Positions 10,301 to 23,405 are shown, numbered from the stretch's first letter. The stretch is DNA of 64,000 nt from Alitta virens (GCA_932294295.1 OW028576.1:21583227-21647226); one strand, 5' to 3'. Notes: generated by a model not told the origin, from the letters alone. Program-made: numbers and translations.

Positions 10301-10884
10301 CGATTAAGTAGTAAGTTAGGTCCACTTAGCAAAGCCAATGAGAGGCAGAGGACGAAGCGTGCATTATGATAGCCACGTGGGGCACTCGTGCGTAGCGGGG
10401 TCAAGGCCGTTGTAGAGGGCTACGATGCTGACAAGAAAACAAACGACAACAACGCAACACCGAAGTGTAATAGCCTTTTGGAACGACGTGGCACAGTTAA
10501 ATTATCTACAGTACACAGCCATGTAGGAAGTGCACTTAGCAGTGACATGCCAGACTCACAGACCGTGCCGATTAAGTAGTAAGTTAGGTCCACTTAGCAC
10601 AGCCAATGAGAGGCAGAGGACGAAGCGTGCATTATGATAGCCACGTGGGGCACTCGTGCGTAGCGGGGTCAAGGCCGTTTTAGAGGGCCAGGATGCTGAC
10701 AAGAAAACAAACGACAACAACGCAACACTGAAGTGAAATACTCTATAATAGCGTCAGGGAACGACGTGGCACAGTTAAATTATCAAGAGTACAAAAAATG
10801 TAGTAAGTGCACTTAGCAGTGAGATGCCAGACTCACAGACCGCGCCGATTAAGTAGTAAGTTAGGTCCACTTTGCACAGCCAAT
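7395..10884. repeat. Partial second copy of block 1 (13 monomers)
   Basis: Starts: 7395 E, 7662 B, 7928 C, 8205 A, 8473 B, 8739 A, 9007 A, 9275 B, 9541 B', 9807 B', 10073 D, 10340 A, 10608 C. Monomers 7395-8472 align to 1-1078 at an offset of 7394. From 8473 the offset is 6858, because the pair 1079-1614 has no counterpart here. It becomes 6856 after 9541, where a B' replaces an A. A private TACAGAGCC is shared by 1881 and 8739, and GAAGTGTGC by 2417 and 9275. Confidence 0.85.
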
Positions 10885-11685
10885 GAGAGGCAGAGGACGA
10901 AGCGTGAATTATGATAGCCACGTGGGGCACTCGTGCGTAGCGGGGTCAAGGCCGTTGTAGAAGGCCAGGATGCTGAAAAGAAAACAACGCAACACCGAAG
11001 TGAAATACTCTATAATAGCCTTTTGGAAGACTTGGCACAGTTAAATTATCAAGAGTACACAGCCATGTAGGAAGTGCACTTATCAGTGACATGCCAGACT
11101 CACAGACCGCGCCGATTAAGTAGTAAGTTAGGTCCACTTTGCACAGCCAATGAGAGGCAGAGGACGAAGCGTGCATTATGATAGCCACGTGGAGCACTCG
11201 TGCGTAGCGGGGTCAAGTCCGTTGTAGAGGACCAGGATGCTGACAAAAAAACTAACGACAACAACGCAACACCGAAGTAATAGCCTTTTGTAAAGACGTG
11301 GCACAGTTAAATTATCAAGAGTACACAGCCATGTAGGAAGTGCACTTAGCAGTGACATGCCAGACTCACAGACCGCGCCGATTAAGTAGTAAGTTAGGTC
11401 CACTTAGCACAGCCAATGAGAGGCAGAGGACGAAGCGTGCATTATGATAGCCGCGTGGGGCACTCGTGCGTAGCGGGGTCAAGGCCGTTGTAGAGGGCCA
11501 GGATGCTGACAAGAAAACAAACGACAACAACGCAACACCGAAGTGTAATAGCCTTTTGGAACGACGTGGCACAGTTAAATTATCTAAAGTACACAGCCAT
11601 GTAGGAAGTGCACTTAGCAGTGACATGCCAGACTCACAGACCGCGCCGATTAAGTAGTAAGTTAGGTCCACTTAGCACAGCCTAT
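9541..11685. repeat. 2145-bp tandem duplication, copy 1
   Basis: Eight monomers: 9541 B', 9807 B', 10073 D, 10340 A, 10608 C, 10885 E, 11152 B, 11418 A. They match 11686-13830 at a constant offset of 2145, including the D deletion, the E monomer with CTTATCAGTG and the GAGGACC variant of the B monomer. One visible difference is AACACTGAAG near 10730 against AACACCGAAG near 12875. Confidence 0.93.
11418..11685. repeat. Chimeric junction monomer of the 2145-bp duplication
   Basis: The left and middle parts match 13563-13830 (CCGCGTGG, GTAATAG), while the end CTTAGCACAGCCTAT matches the end of the B monomer at 9275-9540. The exchange therefore falls between about 11550 and 11672. Confidence 0.78.
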
Positions 11686-13830
11686 GAGAGGCAGAGGACT
11701 AAGCGTGCATTATGATAGCCACGTGGGGCACTCGTGCGTAGCGGGGTCAAGGCCGTTGTAGAGGGCCAGGATGCTGGCAAGAAAACAAACGACAACAACG
11801 CAACACCGAAGTAATAGCCGATTGTAAAGACGTGGCACAGTTAAATTATCAATAGTACACAGCCATGTAGGAAGTGCACTTAGCAGTGACATGCCAGACT
11901 CACAGACCGCGCCGATTAAGTAGTAAGTTAGGTCCAATTAGCGCAGCCAATGAGAGGCAGAGGACGAAGCGTGCATTATGATAGCCGCGTGGGGCACTCG
12001 TGCGTAGCGGGGTCAAGGCCGTTGTAGAGGGCCAGGATGCTGACAAGAAAACAAACGACAACAACGCAACACCGAAGTAATAGCCGATTGTAAAGACGTG
12101 GCACAGTTAAATTATCAATAGTACACAGCCATGTAGGAAGTGCACTTAGCAGTGACATGCCAGACTCACAGACCGCGCCGATTAAGTAGTAAGTTAGGTC
12201 CAATTAGCGCAGCCAATGAGAGGCAGAGGACGAAGCGTGCATTATGATAGCCGCGTGGGGCACTCGTGCGTAGCGGGGTCAAGGCCGTTGTAGAGGGCCA
12301 GGATGCTGACAAGAAAACAAACGACAACAACGCAACACCGAAGTGTAATAGCCTTTTGGAACGACGTGGCACAGTTAAATTATCTAAAGTACACAGCCAT
12401 GTAGGAAGTGCACTTAGCATGACATGCCAGACTCACAGACCGTGCCGATTAAGTAGTAAGTTAGGTCCACTTAGCAAAGCCAATGAGAGGCAGAGGACGA
12501 AGCGTGCATTATGATAGCCACGTGGGGCACTCGTGCGTAGCGGGGTCAAGGCCGTTGTAGAGGGCTACGATGCTGACAAGAAAACAAACGACAACAACGC
12601 AACACCGAAGTGTAATAGCCTTTTGGAACGACGTGGCACAGTTAAATTATCTACAGTACACAGCCATGTAGGAAGTGCACTTAGCAGTGACATGCCAGAC
12701 TCACAGACCGTGCCGATTAAGTAGTAAGTTAGGTCCACTTAGCACAGCCAATGAGAGGCAGAGGACGAAGCGTGCATTATGATAGCCACGTGGGGCACTC
12801 GTGCGTAGCGGGGTCAAGGCCGTTTTAGAGGGCCAGGATGCTGACAAGAAAACAAACGACAACAACGCAACACCGAAGTGAAATACTCTATAATAGCGTC
12901 AGGGAACGACGTGGCACAGTTAAATTATCAAGAGTACAAAAAATGTAGTAAGTGCACTTAGCAGTGAGATGCCAGACTCACAGACCGCGCCGATTAAGTA
13001 GTAAGTTAGGTCCACTTTGCACAGCCAATGAGAGGCAGAGGACGAAGCGTGAATTATGATAGCCACGTGGGGCACTCGTGCGTAGCGGGGTCAAGGCCGT
13101 TGTAGAAGGCCAGGATGCTGAAAAGAAAACAACGCAACACCGAAGTGAAATACTCTATAATAGCCTTTTGGAAGACTTGGCACAGTTAAATTATCAAGAG
13201 TACACAGCCATGTAGGAAGTGCACTTATCAGTGACATGCCAGACTCACAGACCGCGCCGATTAAGTAGTAAGTTAGGTCCACTTTGCACAGCCAATGAGA
13301 GGCAGAGGACGAAGCGTGCATTATGATAGCCACGTGGAGCACTCGTGCGTAGCGGGGTCAAGTCCGTTGTAGAGGACCAGGATGCTGACAAAAAAACTAA
13401 CGACAACAACGCAACACCGAAGTAATAGCCTTTTGTAAAGACGTGGCACAGTTAAATTATCAAGAGTACACAGCCATGTAGGAAGTGCACTTAGCAGTGA
13501 CATGCCAGACTCACAGACCGCGCCGATTAAGTAGTAAGTTAGGTCCACTTAGCACAGCCAATGAGAGGCAGAGGACGAAGCGTGCATTATGATAGCCGCG
13601 TGGGGCACTCGTGCGTAGCGGGGTCAAGGCCGTTGTAGAGGGCCAGGATGCTGACAAGAAAACAAACGACAACAACGCAACACCGAAGTGTAATAGCCTT
13701 TTGGAACGACGTGGCACAGTTAAATTATCTAAAGTACACAGCCATGTAGGAAGTGCACTTAGCAGTGACATGCCAGACTCACAGACCGCGCCGATTAAGT
13801 AGTAAGTTAGGTCCACTTAGCGCAGCCAAT
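11686..13830. repeat. 2145-bp tandem duplication, copy 2
   Basis: Starts: 11686 B', 11952 B', 12218 D, 12485 A, 12753 C, 13030 E, 13297 B, 13563 A. The final monomer ends CTTAGCGCAGCCAAT rather than CTTAGCACAGCCTAT, which is where copy identity stops. Its right part was later included in the 4387-bp duplication. Confidence 0.92.
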
Positions 13831-14098
13831 GAGAGGCAGAGGACGAAGCGTGCATTATGATAGCCGCGTGGGGCACTCGTGCGTAGCGGGGTCAAGGCCG
13901 TTGTAGAGGGCCAGGATGCTGACAAGAAAACAAACGACAACAACGCAACACCGAAGTGTAATAGCCTTTTGGAACGACGTGGCACAGTTAAATTATCTAA
14001 AGTACACAGCCATGTAGGAAGTGCACTTAGCATTGACATGCCAGACTTACAGACCGTGCCGATTAAGTAGTAAGTTAGGTCCACTTAGCGCAGCCAAT

Positions 14099-14376
14099 GA
14101 GAGGCAGAGGACGAAGCGTGCATTATGATAGCCACGTGGGGCACTCGTGCGTAGCGGGGTCAAGGCCGTTTTAGAGGGCTAGGATGCTGACAAGAAAACA
14201 AACGACAACAACGCAACACCGAAGTGAAATACTCTATAATAGCGTCAGGGAACGACGTGGCACAGTTAAATTATCAAGAGTACACAGCCATGTAGGAAGT
14301 GCACTTAGCAGTGACATGCCAGACTCACAGACCGCGCCGATTAAGTAGTAAGTTAGGTCCACTTTGCACAGCCAAT
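14099..14376. repeat. Chimeric 278-bp monomer (C left, B/E right)
   Basis: The left and middle parts are class C (GTTTTAG, GAAATACTC, TCAGGGAAC). From about 14254-14286 onward it has the CAAGAGTACACAGCC and GTGACATG right half seen in 268-533. The second copy, at 18486-18763, arose by the 4387-bp duplication and carries its own changes (CAGCCTTGTAGG, CCGCCCCG). Confidence 0.85.
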
Positions 14377-16521
14377 GAGAGGCAGAGGACGAAGCGTGCA
14401 TTATGATAGCCACGTGGAGCACTCGTGCGTAGCGGGGTCAAGTCCGTTGTAGAGGACCAGGATGCTGACAAAAAAACTAACGACAACAACGCAACACCGA
14501 AGTAATAGCCTTTTGTAAAGACGTGGCACAGTTAAATTATCAAGAGTACACAGCCATGTAGGAAGTGCACTTAGCAGTGACATGCCAGACTCACAGACCG
14601 CGCCGATTAAGTAGTAAGTTAGGTCCACTTTGCACAGCCAATGAGAGGCAGAGGACGAAGCGTGCATTATGATAGCCACGTGGAGCACTCGTGCGTAGGG
14701 GGGTCAAGTCCGTTGTAGAGGACCAGGATGCAGACAAAAAAACTAACGACAACAACGCAACACCGAAGTAATAGCCTTTTGTAAAGACGTGGCACAGTTA
14801 AATTATCAAGAGTACACAGCCATGTAGGAAGTGCACTTAGCAGTGACATGCCAGACTCACAGACCGCGCTGATTAAGTAGTAAGTTAGGTCCACTTTGCA
14901 CAGCCAATGAGAGGCAGAGGACGAAGCGTGCATTATGATAGCCACGTGGGGCACTCGTGCGTAGCGAGGTCAAGGCCGTTGTAGAGGGCCAGGATGCTGA
15001 CAAGAAAACAAACGACAACAACGCAACACCGAAGTGAAATACTCTATAATAGCGTCAGGGAACGACTTGGCATAGTTAAATTATCAAGAGTACAAAAAAT
15101 GTAGTAAGTGCACTTAGCAGTGAGATGCCAGACTCACAGACCGCGCCGATTAAGTAGTAAGTTAGGTCCACTTAGCACAGCCAATGAGAGGCAGAGGACG
15201 AAGCGTGCATTATGATAGCCACGTGGGGCACTCGTGCGTAGCGGGGTCAAGGCCGTTGCAGAGGGCTAGGATGCTGACAAGAAAACAAACGACAACAACG
15301 CAACACCGAAGTGTAATAGCCTTTTGGAACGACGTGGCACAGTTAAATTATCTAAAGTACACAGCCATGTAGGAAGTGCACTTAGCAGTGACATGCCAGA
15401 CTCACAGACCGTGCCGATTAAGTAGTAAGTTAGGTCCACTTAGCACAGCCAATGAGAGGTAGAGGACGAAGCGTGCATTATGATAGCCACGTGGGGCACT
15501 CGTGCGTAGCGGGGTCAAGGCCGTTGTAGAGGGCCAGGATGCTGACAAAAAAACTAACGACAACAACGCAACACCGAAGTAATAGCCTTTTGTAAAGACG
15601 TGGCACAGTTAAATTATCTAAAGTACACAGCCATGTAGGAAGTGCACTTAGCATTGACATGCCAGACTCACAGACCGTGCCGATTATGTAGTAAGTTAGG
15701 TCCACTTAGCACAGCCAATGAGAGGCAGAGGACGAAGCGTGCATTATGATAGCCACGTGGGGCACTCGTGCGTAGCGGGGTCAAGGCCGTTGTAGAGGGC
15801 CAGGATGCTGACGAAAAAACTAACGACAACAACGCAACACCGAAGTAATAGCCTTTTGTAAAGACGTGGCACAGTTAAATTATCTAAAGTACACAGCCAT
15901 GTAGGAAGTGCACTTAGCAGTGACATGCCAGACTCACAGACCGCGCCGATTAAGTAGTAAGTTAGGTCCACTTAGCACAGCCTATGAGAGGCAGAGGACT
16001 AAGCGTGCATTATGATAGCCACGTGGGGCACTCGTGCGTAGCGGGGTCAAGGCCGTTGTAGAGGGCTAGGATGCTGACAAGAAAACAAACGACAACAACG
16101 CAACACCGAAGTGTAATAGCCTTTTGGAACGACGTGGCACAGTTAAATTATCTAAAGTACACAGCCATGTAGGAAGTGCACTTAGCAGTGACATGCCAGA
16201 CTCACAGACCGCGCCGATTGAGTAGTAAGTTAGGTCCACTTAGCGCAGCCAATGAGAGGCAGAGGACGAAGCGTGCATTATGATAGCCGCGTGGGGCACT
16301 CGTGCGTAGCGGGGTCAAGGCCGTTGTAGAGGGCCAGGATGCTGACAAGAAAACAAACGACAACAACGCAACACCGAAGTGTAATAGCCTTTTGGAACGA
16401 CGTGGCACAGTTAAATTATCTAAAGTACACAGCCATGTAGGAAGTGCACTTAGCATTGACATGCCAGACTTACAGACCGTGCCGATTAAGTAGTAAGTTA
16501 GGTCCACTTAGCGCAGCCAAT

Positions 16522-16831
16522 GAGAGGCAGAGGACGAAGCGTGCATTATGATAGCCACTTGGGGCACTCGTGCGTAGCGGGGTCAAGGCCGTTGTAGAGG
16601 GCCAGGTTGCTGACAAGAAAACAAACGACAACAACGCAACACCGAAGTGTAATAGCCTTTTGGAACGACGTGGCACAGTTAAATTATCTAAAGTACACAG
16701 CCATGTAGGAAGTGGCACAGTTAAATTATCTAAAGTACACAGCCATGTAGGAAGTGACCTTAGCAGTGACATGCCAGACTCACAGACCGTGCCGACTAAG
16801 TAGTAAGTTAGGTCCACTTTGCACAGCCAAT
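16522..16831. repeat. Class F monomer, representative (310 bp)
   Basis: An A-type monomer with one extra 42-bp segment. Most copies have GGTTGC in place of GGATGC and GTGACCTTAG in place of GTGCACTTAG after the duplication, then CCGACTAAG. Starts of the 310-bp monomers: 16522, 20909, 23406, 26706, 28887, 34305, 37605, 39786, 42778, 45810, 52387, 57053, 60629. Copies at 26706, 28887, 37605 and 39786 have the F left half but the G-like GTGCACTTAG right half, and no G monomer follows them. Confidence 0.94.
16670..16753. repeat. Two tandem 42-bp subrepeats, typical F/G configuration
   Basis: The segment at 16670-16711 is repeated exactly at 16712-16753. The same two-copy arrangement is present in all 26 F and G monomers listed under those classes. 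Confidence 0.95.
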
Positions 16832-17139
16832 GAGAGGCAGAGGACGAAGCGTGCATTATGATAGCCACGTGGGGCACTCGTGCGTAGCGGGGTCAAGGCC
16901 GTTGTAGAGGGCCAGGATGCTGACAAAAAAACTAACGACAACAACGCAACACCGAAGTAATAGCCTTTTGTAAAGACGTGGCACAGTTAAATTATCTAAA
17001 GTACACAGCCATGTAGGAAGTGGCACAGTTAAATTATCTAAAGTACACAGCCATGTAGGAAGTGCACTTAGCAGTGACATGCCAGACTCACAGACCGTGC
17101 CGATTAAGTAGTAAGTTAGGTCCACTTAGCACAGCCAAT

Positions 17140-20100
17140 GAGAGGCAGAGGACGAAGCGTGCATTATGATAGCCACGTGGGGCACTCGTGCGTAGCGGGG
17201 TCAAGGCCGTTTTAGAGGGCCAGGATGCTGACAAGAAAACAAACGACAACAACGCAACACCGAAGTGAAATACTCTATAATAGCGTCAGGGAACGACGTG
17301 GCACAGTTAAATTATCAAGAGTACAAAAAATGTAGTAAGTGCACTTAGCAGTGAGATGCCAGACTCACAGACTGCGCCGATTAAGTAGTAAGTTAGGTCC
17401 ACTTTGCACAGCCAATGAGAGGCAGAGGACGAAGCGTGAATTATGATAGCCACGTGGGGCACTCGTGCGTAGCGGGGTCAAGGCCGTTGTAGAAGGCCAG
17501 GATGCTGAAAAGAAAACAACGCAACACCGAAGTGAAATACTCTATAATAGCCTTTTGGAAGACTTGGCACAGTTAAATTATCAAGAGTACACAGCCATGT
17601 AGGAAGTGCACTTATCAGTGACATGCCAGACTCACAGACCGCGCCGATTAAGTAGTAAGTTAGGTCCACTTTGCACAGCCAATGAGAGGCAGAGGACGAA
17701 GCGTGCATTATGATAGCCACGTGGAGCACTCGTGCGTAGCGGGGTCAAGTCCGTTGTAGAGGACCAGGATGCTGACAAAAAAACTAACGACAACAACGCA
17801 ACACCGAAGTAATAGCCTTTTGTAAAGACGTGGCACAGTTAAATTATCAAGAGTACACAGCCATGTAGGAAGTGCACTTAGCAGTGACATGCCAGACTCA
17901 CAGACCGCGCCGATTAAGTAGTAAGTTAGGTCCACTTAGCACAGCCAATGAGAGGCAGAGGACGAAGCGTGCATTATGATAGCCGCGTGGGGCACTCGTG
18001 CGTAGCGGGGTCAAGGCCGTTGTAGAGGGCCAGGATGCTGACAAGAAAACAAACGACAACAACGCAACACCGAAGTGTAATAGCCTTTTGGAACGACGTG
18101 GCACAGTTAAATTATCTAAAGTACACAGCCATGTAGGAAGTGCACTTAGCAGTGACATGCCAGACTCACAGACCGCGCCGATTAAGTAGTAAGTTAGGTC
18201 CACTTAGCGCAGCCAATGAGAGGCAGAGGACGAAGCGTGCATTATGATAGCCGCGTGGGGCACTCGTGCGTAGCGGGGTCAAGGCCGTTGTAGAGGGCCA
18301 GGATGCTGACAAGAAAACAAACGACAACAACGCAACACCGAAGTGTAATAGCCTTTTGGAACGACGTGGCACAGTTAAATTATCTAAAGTACACAGCCAT
18401 GTAGGAAGTGCACTTAGCATTGACATGCCAGACTTACAGACCGTGCCGATTAAGTAGTAAGTTAGGTCCACTTAGCGCAGCCAATGAGAGGCAGAGGACG
18501 AAGCGTGCATTATGATAGCCACGTGGGGCACTCGTGCGTAGCGGGGTCAAGGCCGTTTTAGAGGGCTAGGATGCTGACAAGAAAACAAACGACAACAACG
18601 CAACACCGAAGTGAAATACTCTATAATAGCGTCAGGGAACGACGTGGCACAGTTAAATTATCAAGAGTACACAGCCTTGTAGGAAGTGCACTTAGCAGTG
18701 ACATGCCAGACTCACAGACCGCCCCGATTAAGTAGTAAGTTAGGTCCACTTTGCACAGCCAATGAGAGGCAGAGGACGAAGCGTGCATTATGATAGCCAC
18801 GTGGAGCACTCGTGCGTAGCGGGGTCAAGTCCGTTGTAGAGGACCAGGATGCTGACAAAAAAACTAACGACAACAACGCAACACCGAAGTAATAGCCTTT
18901 TGTAAAGACGTGGCACAGTTAAATTATCAAGAGTACACAGCCATGTAGGAAGTGCACTTAGCAGTGACATGCCAGACTCACAGACCGCGCCGATTAAGTA
19001 GTAAGTTAGGTCCACTTTGCACAGCCAATGAGAGGCAGAGGACGAAGCGTGCATTATGATAGCCACGTGGAGCACTCGTGCGTAGGGGGGTCAAGTCCGT
19101 TGTAGAGGACCAGGATGCAGACAAAAAAACTAACGACAACAACGCAACACCGAAGTAATAGCCTTTTGTAAAGACGTGGCACAGTTAAATTATCAAGAGT
19201 ACACAGCCATGTAGGAAGTGCACTTAGCAGTGACATGCCAGACTCACAGACCGCGCCGATTAAGTAGTAAGTTAGGTCCACTTTGCACAGCCAATGAGAG
19301 GCAGAGGACGAAGCGTGCATTATGATAGCCACGTGGGGCACTCGTGCGTAGCGAGGTCAAGGCCGTTGTAGAGGGCCAGGATGCTGACAAGAAAACAAAC
19401 GACAACAACGCAACACCGAAGTGAAATACTCTATAATAGCGTCAGGGAACGACTTGGCATAGTTAAATTATCAAGAGTACAAAAAATGTAGTAAGTGCAC
19501 TTAGCAGTGAGATGCCAGACTCACAGACCGCGCCGATTAAGTAGTAAGTTAGGTCCACTTAGCACAGCCAATGAGAGGCAGAGGACGAAGCGTGCATTAT
19601 GATAGCCACGTGGGGCACTCGTGCGTAGCGGGGTCAAGGCCGTTGCAGAGGGCTAGGATGCTGACAAGAAAACAAACGACAACAACGCAACACCGAAGTG
19701 TAATAGCCTTTTGGAACGACGTGGCACAGTTAAATTATCTAAAGTACACAGCCATGTAGGAAGTGCACTTAGCAGTGACATGCCAGACTCACAGACCGTG
19801 CCGATTAAGTAGTAAGTTAGGTCCACTTAGCACAGCCAATGAGAGGCAGAGGACGAAGCGTGCATTATGATAGCCACGTGGGGCACTCGTGCGTAGCGGG
19901 GTCAAGGCCGTTGTAGAGGGCCAGGATGCTGACAAAAAAACTAACGACAACAACGCAACACCGAAGTAATAGCCTTTTGTAAAGACGTGGCACAGTTAAA
20001 TTATCTAAAGTACACAGCCATGTAGGAAGTGCACTTAGCATTGACATGCCAGACTCACAGACCGTGCCGATTATGTAGTAAGTTAGGTCCACTTAGCACA

Positions 20101-21526
20101 GCCAATGAGAGGCAGAGGACGAAGCGTGCATTATGATAGCCACGTGGGGCACTCGTGCGTAGCGGGGTCAAGGCCATTGTAGAGGGCCAGGATGCTGACG
20201 AAAAAACTAACGACAACAACGCAACACCGAAGTAATAGCCTTTTGTAAAGACGTGGCACAGTTAAATTATCTAAAGTACACAGCCATGTAGGAAGTGCAC
20301 TTAGCAGTGACATGCCAGACTCACAGACCGCGCCGATTAAGTAGTAAGTTAGGTCCACTTAGCACAGCCTATGAGAGGCAGAGGACTAAGCGTGCATTAT
20401 GATAGCCACGTGGGGCACTCGTGCGTAGCGGGGTCAAGGCCGTTGTAGAGGGCTAGGATGCTGACAAGAAAACAAACGACAACAACGCAACACCGAAGTG
20501 TAATAGCCTTTTGGAACGACGTGGCACAGTTAAATTATCTAAAGTACACAGCCATGTAGGAAGTGCACTTAGCAGTGACATGCCAGACTCACAGACCGCG
20601 CCGATTAAGTAGTAAGTTAGGTCCACTTAGCGCAGCCAATGAGAGGCAGAGGACGAAGCGTGCATTATGATAGCCGCGTGGGGCACTCGTGCGTAGCGGG
20701 GTCAAGGCCGTTGTAGAGGGCCAGGATGCTGACAAGAAAACAAACGACAACAACGCAACACCGAAGTGTAATAGCCTTTTGGAACGACGTGGCACAGTTA
20801 AATTATCTAAAGTACACAGCCATGTAGGAAGTGCACTTAGCATTGACATGCCAGACTTACAGACCGTGCCGATTAAGTAGTAAGTTAGGTCCACTTAGCG
20901 CAGCCAATGAGAGGCAGAGGACAAAGCGTGCATTATGATAGCCACGTGGGGCACTCGTGCGTAGCGGGGTCAAGGCCGTTGTAGAGGGCCAGGTTGCTGA
21001 CAAGAAAACAAACGACAACAACGCAACACCGAAGTGTAATAGCCTTTTGGAACGACGTGGCACAGTTAAATTATCTAAAGTACACAGCCATGTAGGAAGT
21101 GGCACAGTTAAATTATCTAAAGTACACAGCCATGTAGGAAGTGACCTTAGCAGTGACATGCCAGACTCACAGACCGTGCCGACTAAGTAGTAAGTTAGGT
21201 CCACTTTGCACAGCCAATGAGAGGCAGAGGACGAAGCGTGCATTATGATAGCCACGTGGGGCACTCGTGCGTAGCGGGGTCAAGGCCGTTGTAGAGGGCC
21301 AGGATGCTGACAAAAAAACTAACGACAACAACGCAACACCGAAGTAATAGCCTTTTGTAAAGACGTGGCACAGTTAAATTATCTAAAGTACACAGCCATG
21401 TAGGAAGTGGCACAGTTAAATTATCTAAAGTACACAGCCATGTAGGAAGTGCACTTAGCAGTGACATGCCAGACTCACAGACCGTGCCGACTAAGTAGTA
21501 AGTTAGGTCCACTTTGCACAGCCAAT
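17140..21526. repeat. 4387-bp tandem duplication, copy 2 (16 monomers)
   Basis: Starts: 17140 C, 17417 E, 17684 B, 17950 A, 18218 A, 18486 chimera, 18764 B, 19030 B, 19296 C, 19573 A, 19841 B, 20107 B, 20373 A, 20641 A, 20909 F, 21219 G. The last two monomers open the regular HOR domain that follows. Copy-specific bases include GGCCATTG near 20175 and GAGGACAAAGC near 20921; the latter is also found at 23406, placing that duplication later. Confidence 0.94.
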
Positions 21527-23405
21527 GAGAGGCAGAGGACGAAGCGTGCATTATGATAGCCACGTGGGGCACTCGTGCGTAGCGGGGTCAAGGCCGTTGT
21601 AGAGGGCCAGGATGCTGACAAAAAAACTAACGACAACAACGCAACACCGAAGTAATAGCCTTTTGTAAAGACGTGGCACAGTTAAATTATCTAAAGTACA
21701 CAGCCATGTAGGAAGTGCACTTAGCATTGACATGCCAGACTCACAGACCGTGCCGATTATGTAGTAAGTTAGGTCCACTTTGCACAGCCAATGAGAGGCA
21801 GAGGACGAAGCGTGCATTATGATAGCCACGTGGGGCACTCGTGCGTAGCGGGGTCAAGGCCGTTGTAGAGGGCCAGGATGCTGACAAGAAAACAAACGAC
21901 AACAACGCAACACCGAAGTGAAATACTCTATAGTAGCGTCAGGGAACGACGTGGCATAGTTAAATTATCAAGAGTACAAAAAATGTAGTAAGTGCACTTG
22001 GCAGTGAGATGCCAGACTCACAGACCGTGCCGATTAAGTAGTAAGTTAGGTCCACTTTGCACAGCCAATGAGAGGCAGAGGACGAAGCGTGCATTATGAT
22101 AGCCACGTGGGGCACTCGTGCGTAGCGGGGTCAAGGCCGTTGTAGAGGGCTAGGATGCTGACAAGAAAACAAACGACAATAACGCAACACCGAAGTGTAA
22201 TAGCCTTTTGGAACGACGTGGCACAGTTAAATTATCTAAAGTACACAGCCATGTAGGAAGTGCACTTAGCAGTGACATGCCAGACTCACAGACCGTGCCG
22301 ATTAAGTAGTAAGTTAGGTCCACTTAGCACAGCCAATGAGAGGCAGAGGACGAAGCGTGCATTATGATAGCCACGTGGGGCACTCGTGCGTAGCGGGGTC
22401 AAGGCCGTTGTAGAGGGCAAGGATGCTGACAAAAAAACTAACGACAACAACGCAACACCGAAGTAATAGCCTTTTGTAAAGACGTGGCACAGTTAAATTA
22501 TCTAAAGTACACAGCCATGTAGGAAGTGCACTTAGCATTGACATGCCAGACTCACAGACCGTGCCGATTATGTAGTAAGTTAGGTCCACTTTGCACAGCC
22601 AATGAGAGGCAGAGGACGAAGCGTGCATTATGATAGCCACGTGGGGCACTCGTGCGTAGCGGGGTCAAGGCCGTTGTAGAGGGCTAGGATGCTGACAAGA
22701 AAACAAACGACAATAACGCAACACCGAAGTGTAATAGCCTTTTGGAACGACGTGGCACAGTTAAATTATCTAAAGTACACAGCCATGTAGGAAGTGCACT
22801 TAGCAGTGACATGCCAGACTCACAGACCGTGCCGATTAAGTAGTAAGTTAGGTCCACTTAGCACAGCCAATGAGAGGCAGAGGACGAAGCGTGCATTATG
22901 ATAGCCACGTGGGGCACTCGTGCGTAGCGGGGTCAAGGCCGTTGTAGAGGGCCAGGATGCTGGCAAGAAAACAAACGACAACAACGCAACACCGAAGTAA
23001 TAGCCGATTGTAAAGACGTGGCACAGTTAAATTATCAATAGTACACAGCCATGTAGGAAGTGCACTTAGCAGTGACATGCCAGACTCACAGACCGCGCCG
23101 ATTAAGTAGTAAGTTAGGTCCAATTTGCGCAGCCAATGAGAGGCAGAGGACGAAGCGTGCATTATGATAGCCGCGTGGGGCACTCGTGCGTAGCGGGGTC
23201 AAGGCCGTTGTAGAGGGCCAGGATGCTGACAAGAAAACAAACGACAACAACGCAACACCGAAGTGTAATAGCCTTTTGGAACGACGTGGCACAGTTAAAT
23301 TATCTAAAGTACACAGCCATGTAGGAAGTGCACTTAGCATTGACATGCCAGACTTACAGACCGTGCCGATTAAGTAGTAAGTTAGGTCCACTTAGCGCAG
23401 CCAAT
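20909..23405. repeat. HOR unit of 9 monomers (2497 bp)
   Basis: Starts: 20909 F, 21219 G, 21527 B, 21793 C, 22070 A, 22338 B, 22604 A, 22872 B', 23138 A. The monomers match 23406-25634 at an offset of 2497. The last monomer (23138) is the junction: it follows a B' as D monomers do, but has the CATTGAC and CTTACAG right half of 20641-20908. Confidence 0.92.
22872..23137. repeat. Class B' monomer, representative (266 bp, CCGATTG middle)
   Basis: This subtype of the 266-bp class has AATAGCCGATTGTAAAG mid-monomer, CAATAGTAC downstream and usually CTGGCAAG upstream. It ends with CAATTAGCGC or CAATTTGCGC. It sits immediately before class D in every HOR unit from 20.9 to 48 kb that has a D. A mosaic form (B'' in my notation) with GACGAAAAAAC on the left, CCGATTG in the middle and CTAAAGTAC on the right occurs at 48873, 50210 and 54876. 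Position 53539 carries the same combination as a junction chimera. Confidence 0.9.

Larger units (their letters stand above)
12753..17139. repeat. 4387-bp tandem duplication, copy 1 (16 monomers)
   Basis: Starts: 12753 C, 13030 E, 13297 B, 13563 A, 13831 A, 14099 chimera (278), 14377 B, 14643 B, 14909 C, 15186 A, 15454 B, 15720 B, 15986 A, 16254 A, 16522 F, 16832 G. It matches 17140-21526 monomer for monomer. I noticed roughly nine single-base differences by eye, for example GATTGAG at 16219, CACTTGGG at 16557 and GAGGTAGAGG at 15454, so identity is about 99.8%. The end of the G monomer (CCGATTAAG, CTTAGCAC) matches the end of 12485-12752 rather than that of its partner 21219-21526, placing the exchange near 17060-17101. 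Confidence 0.94.
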
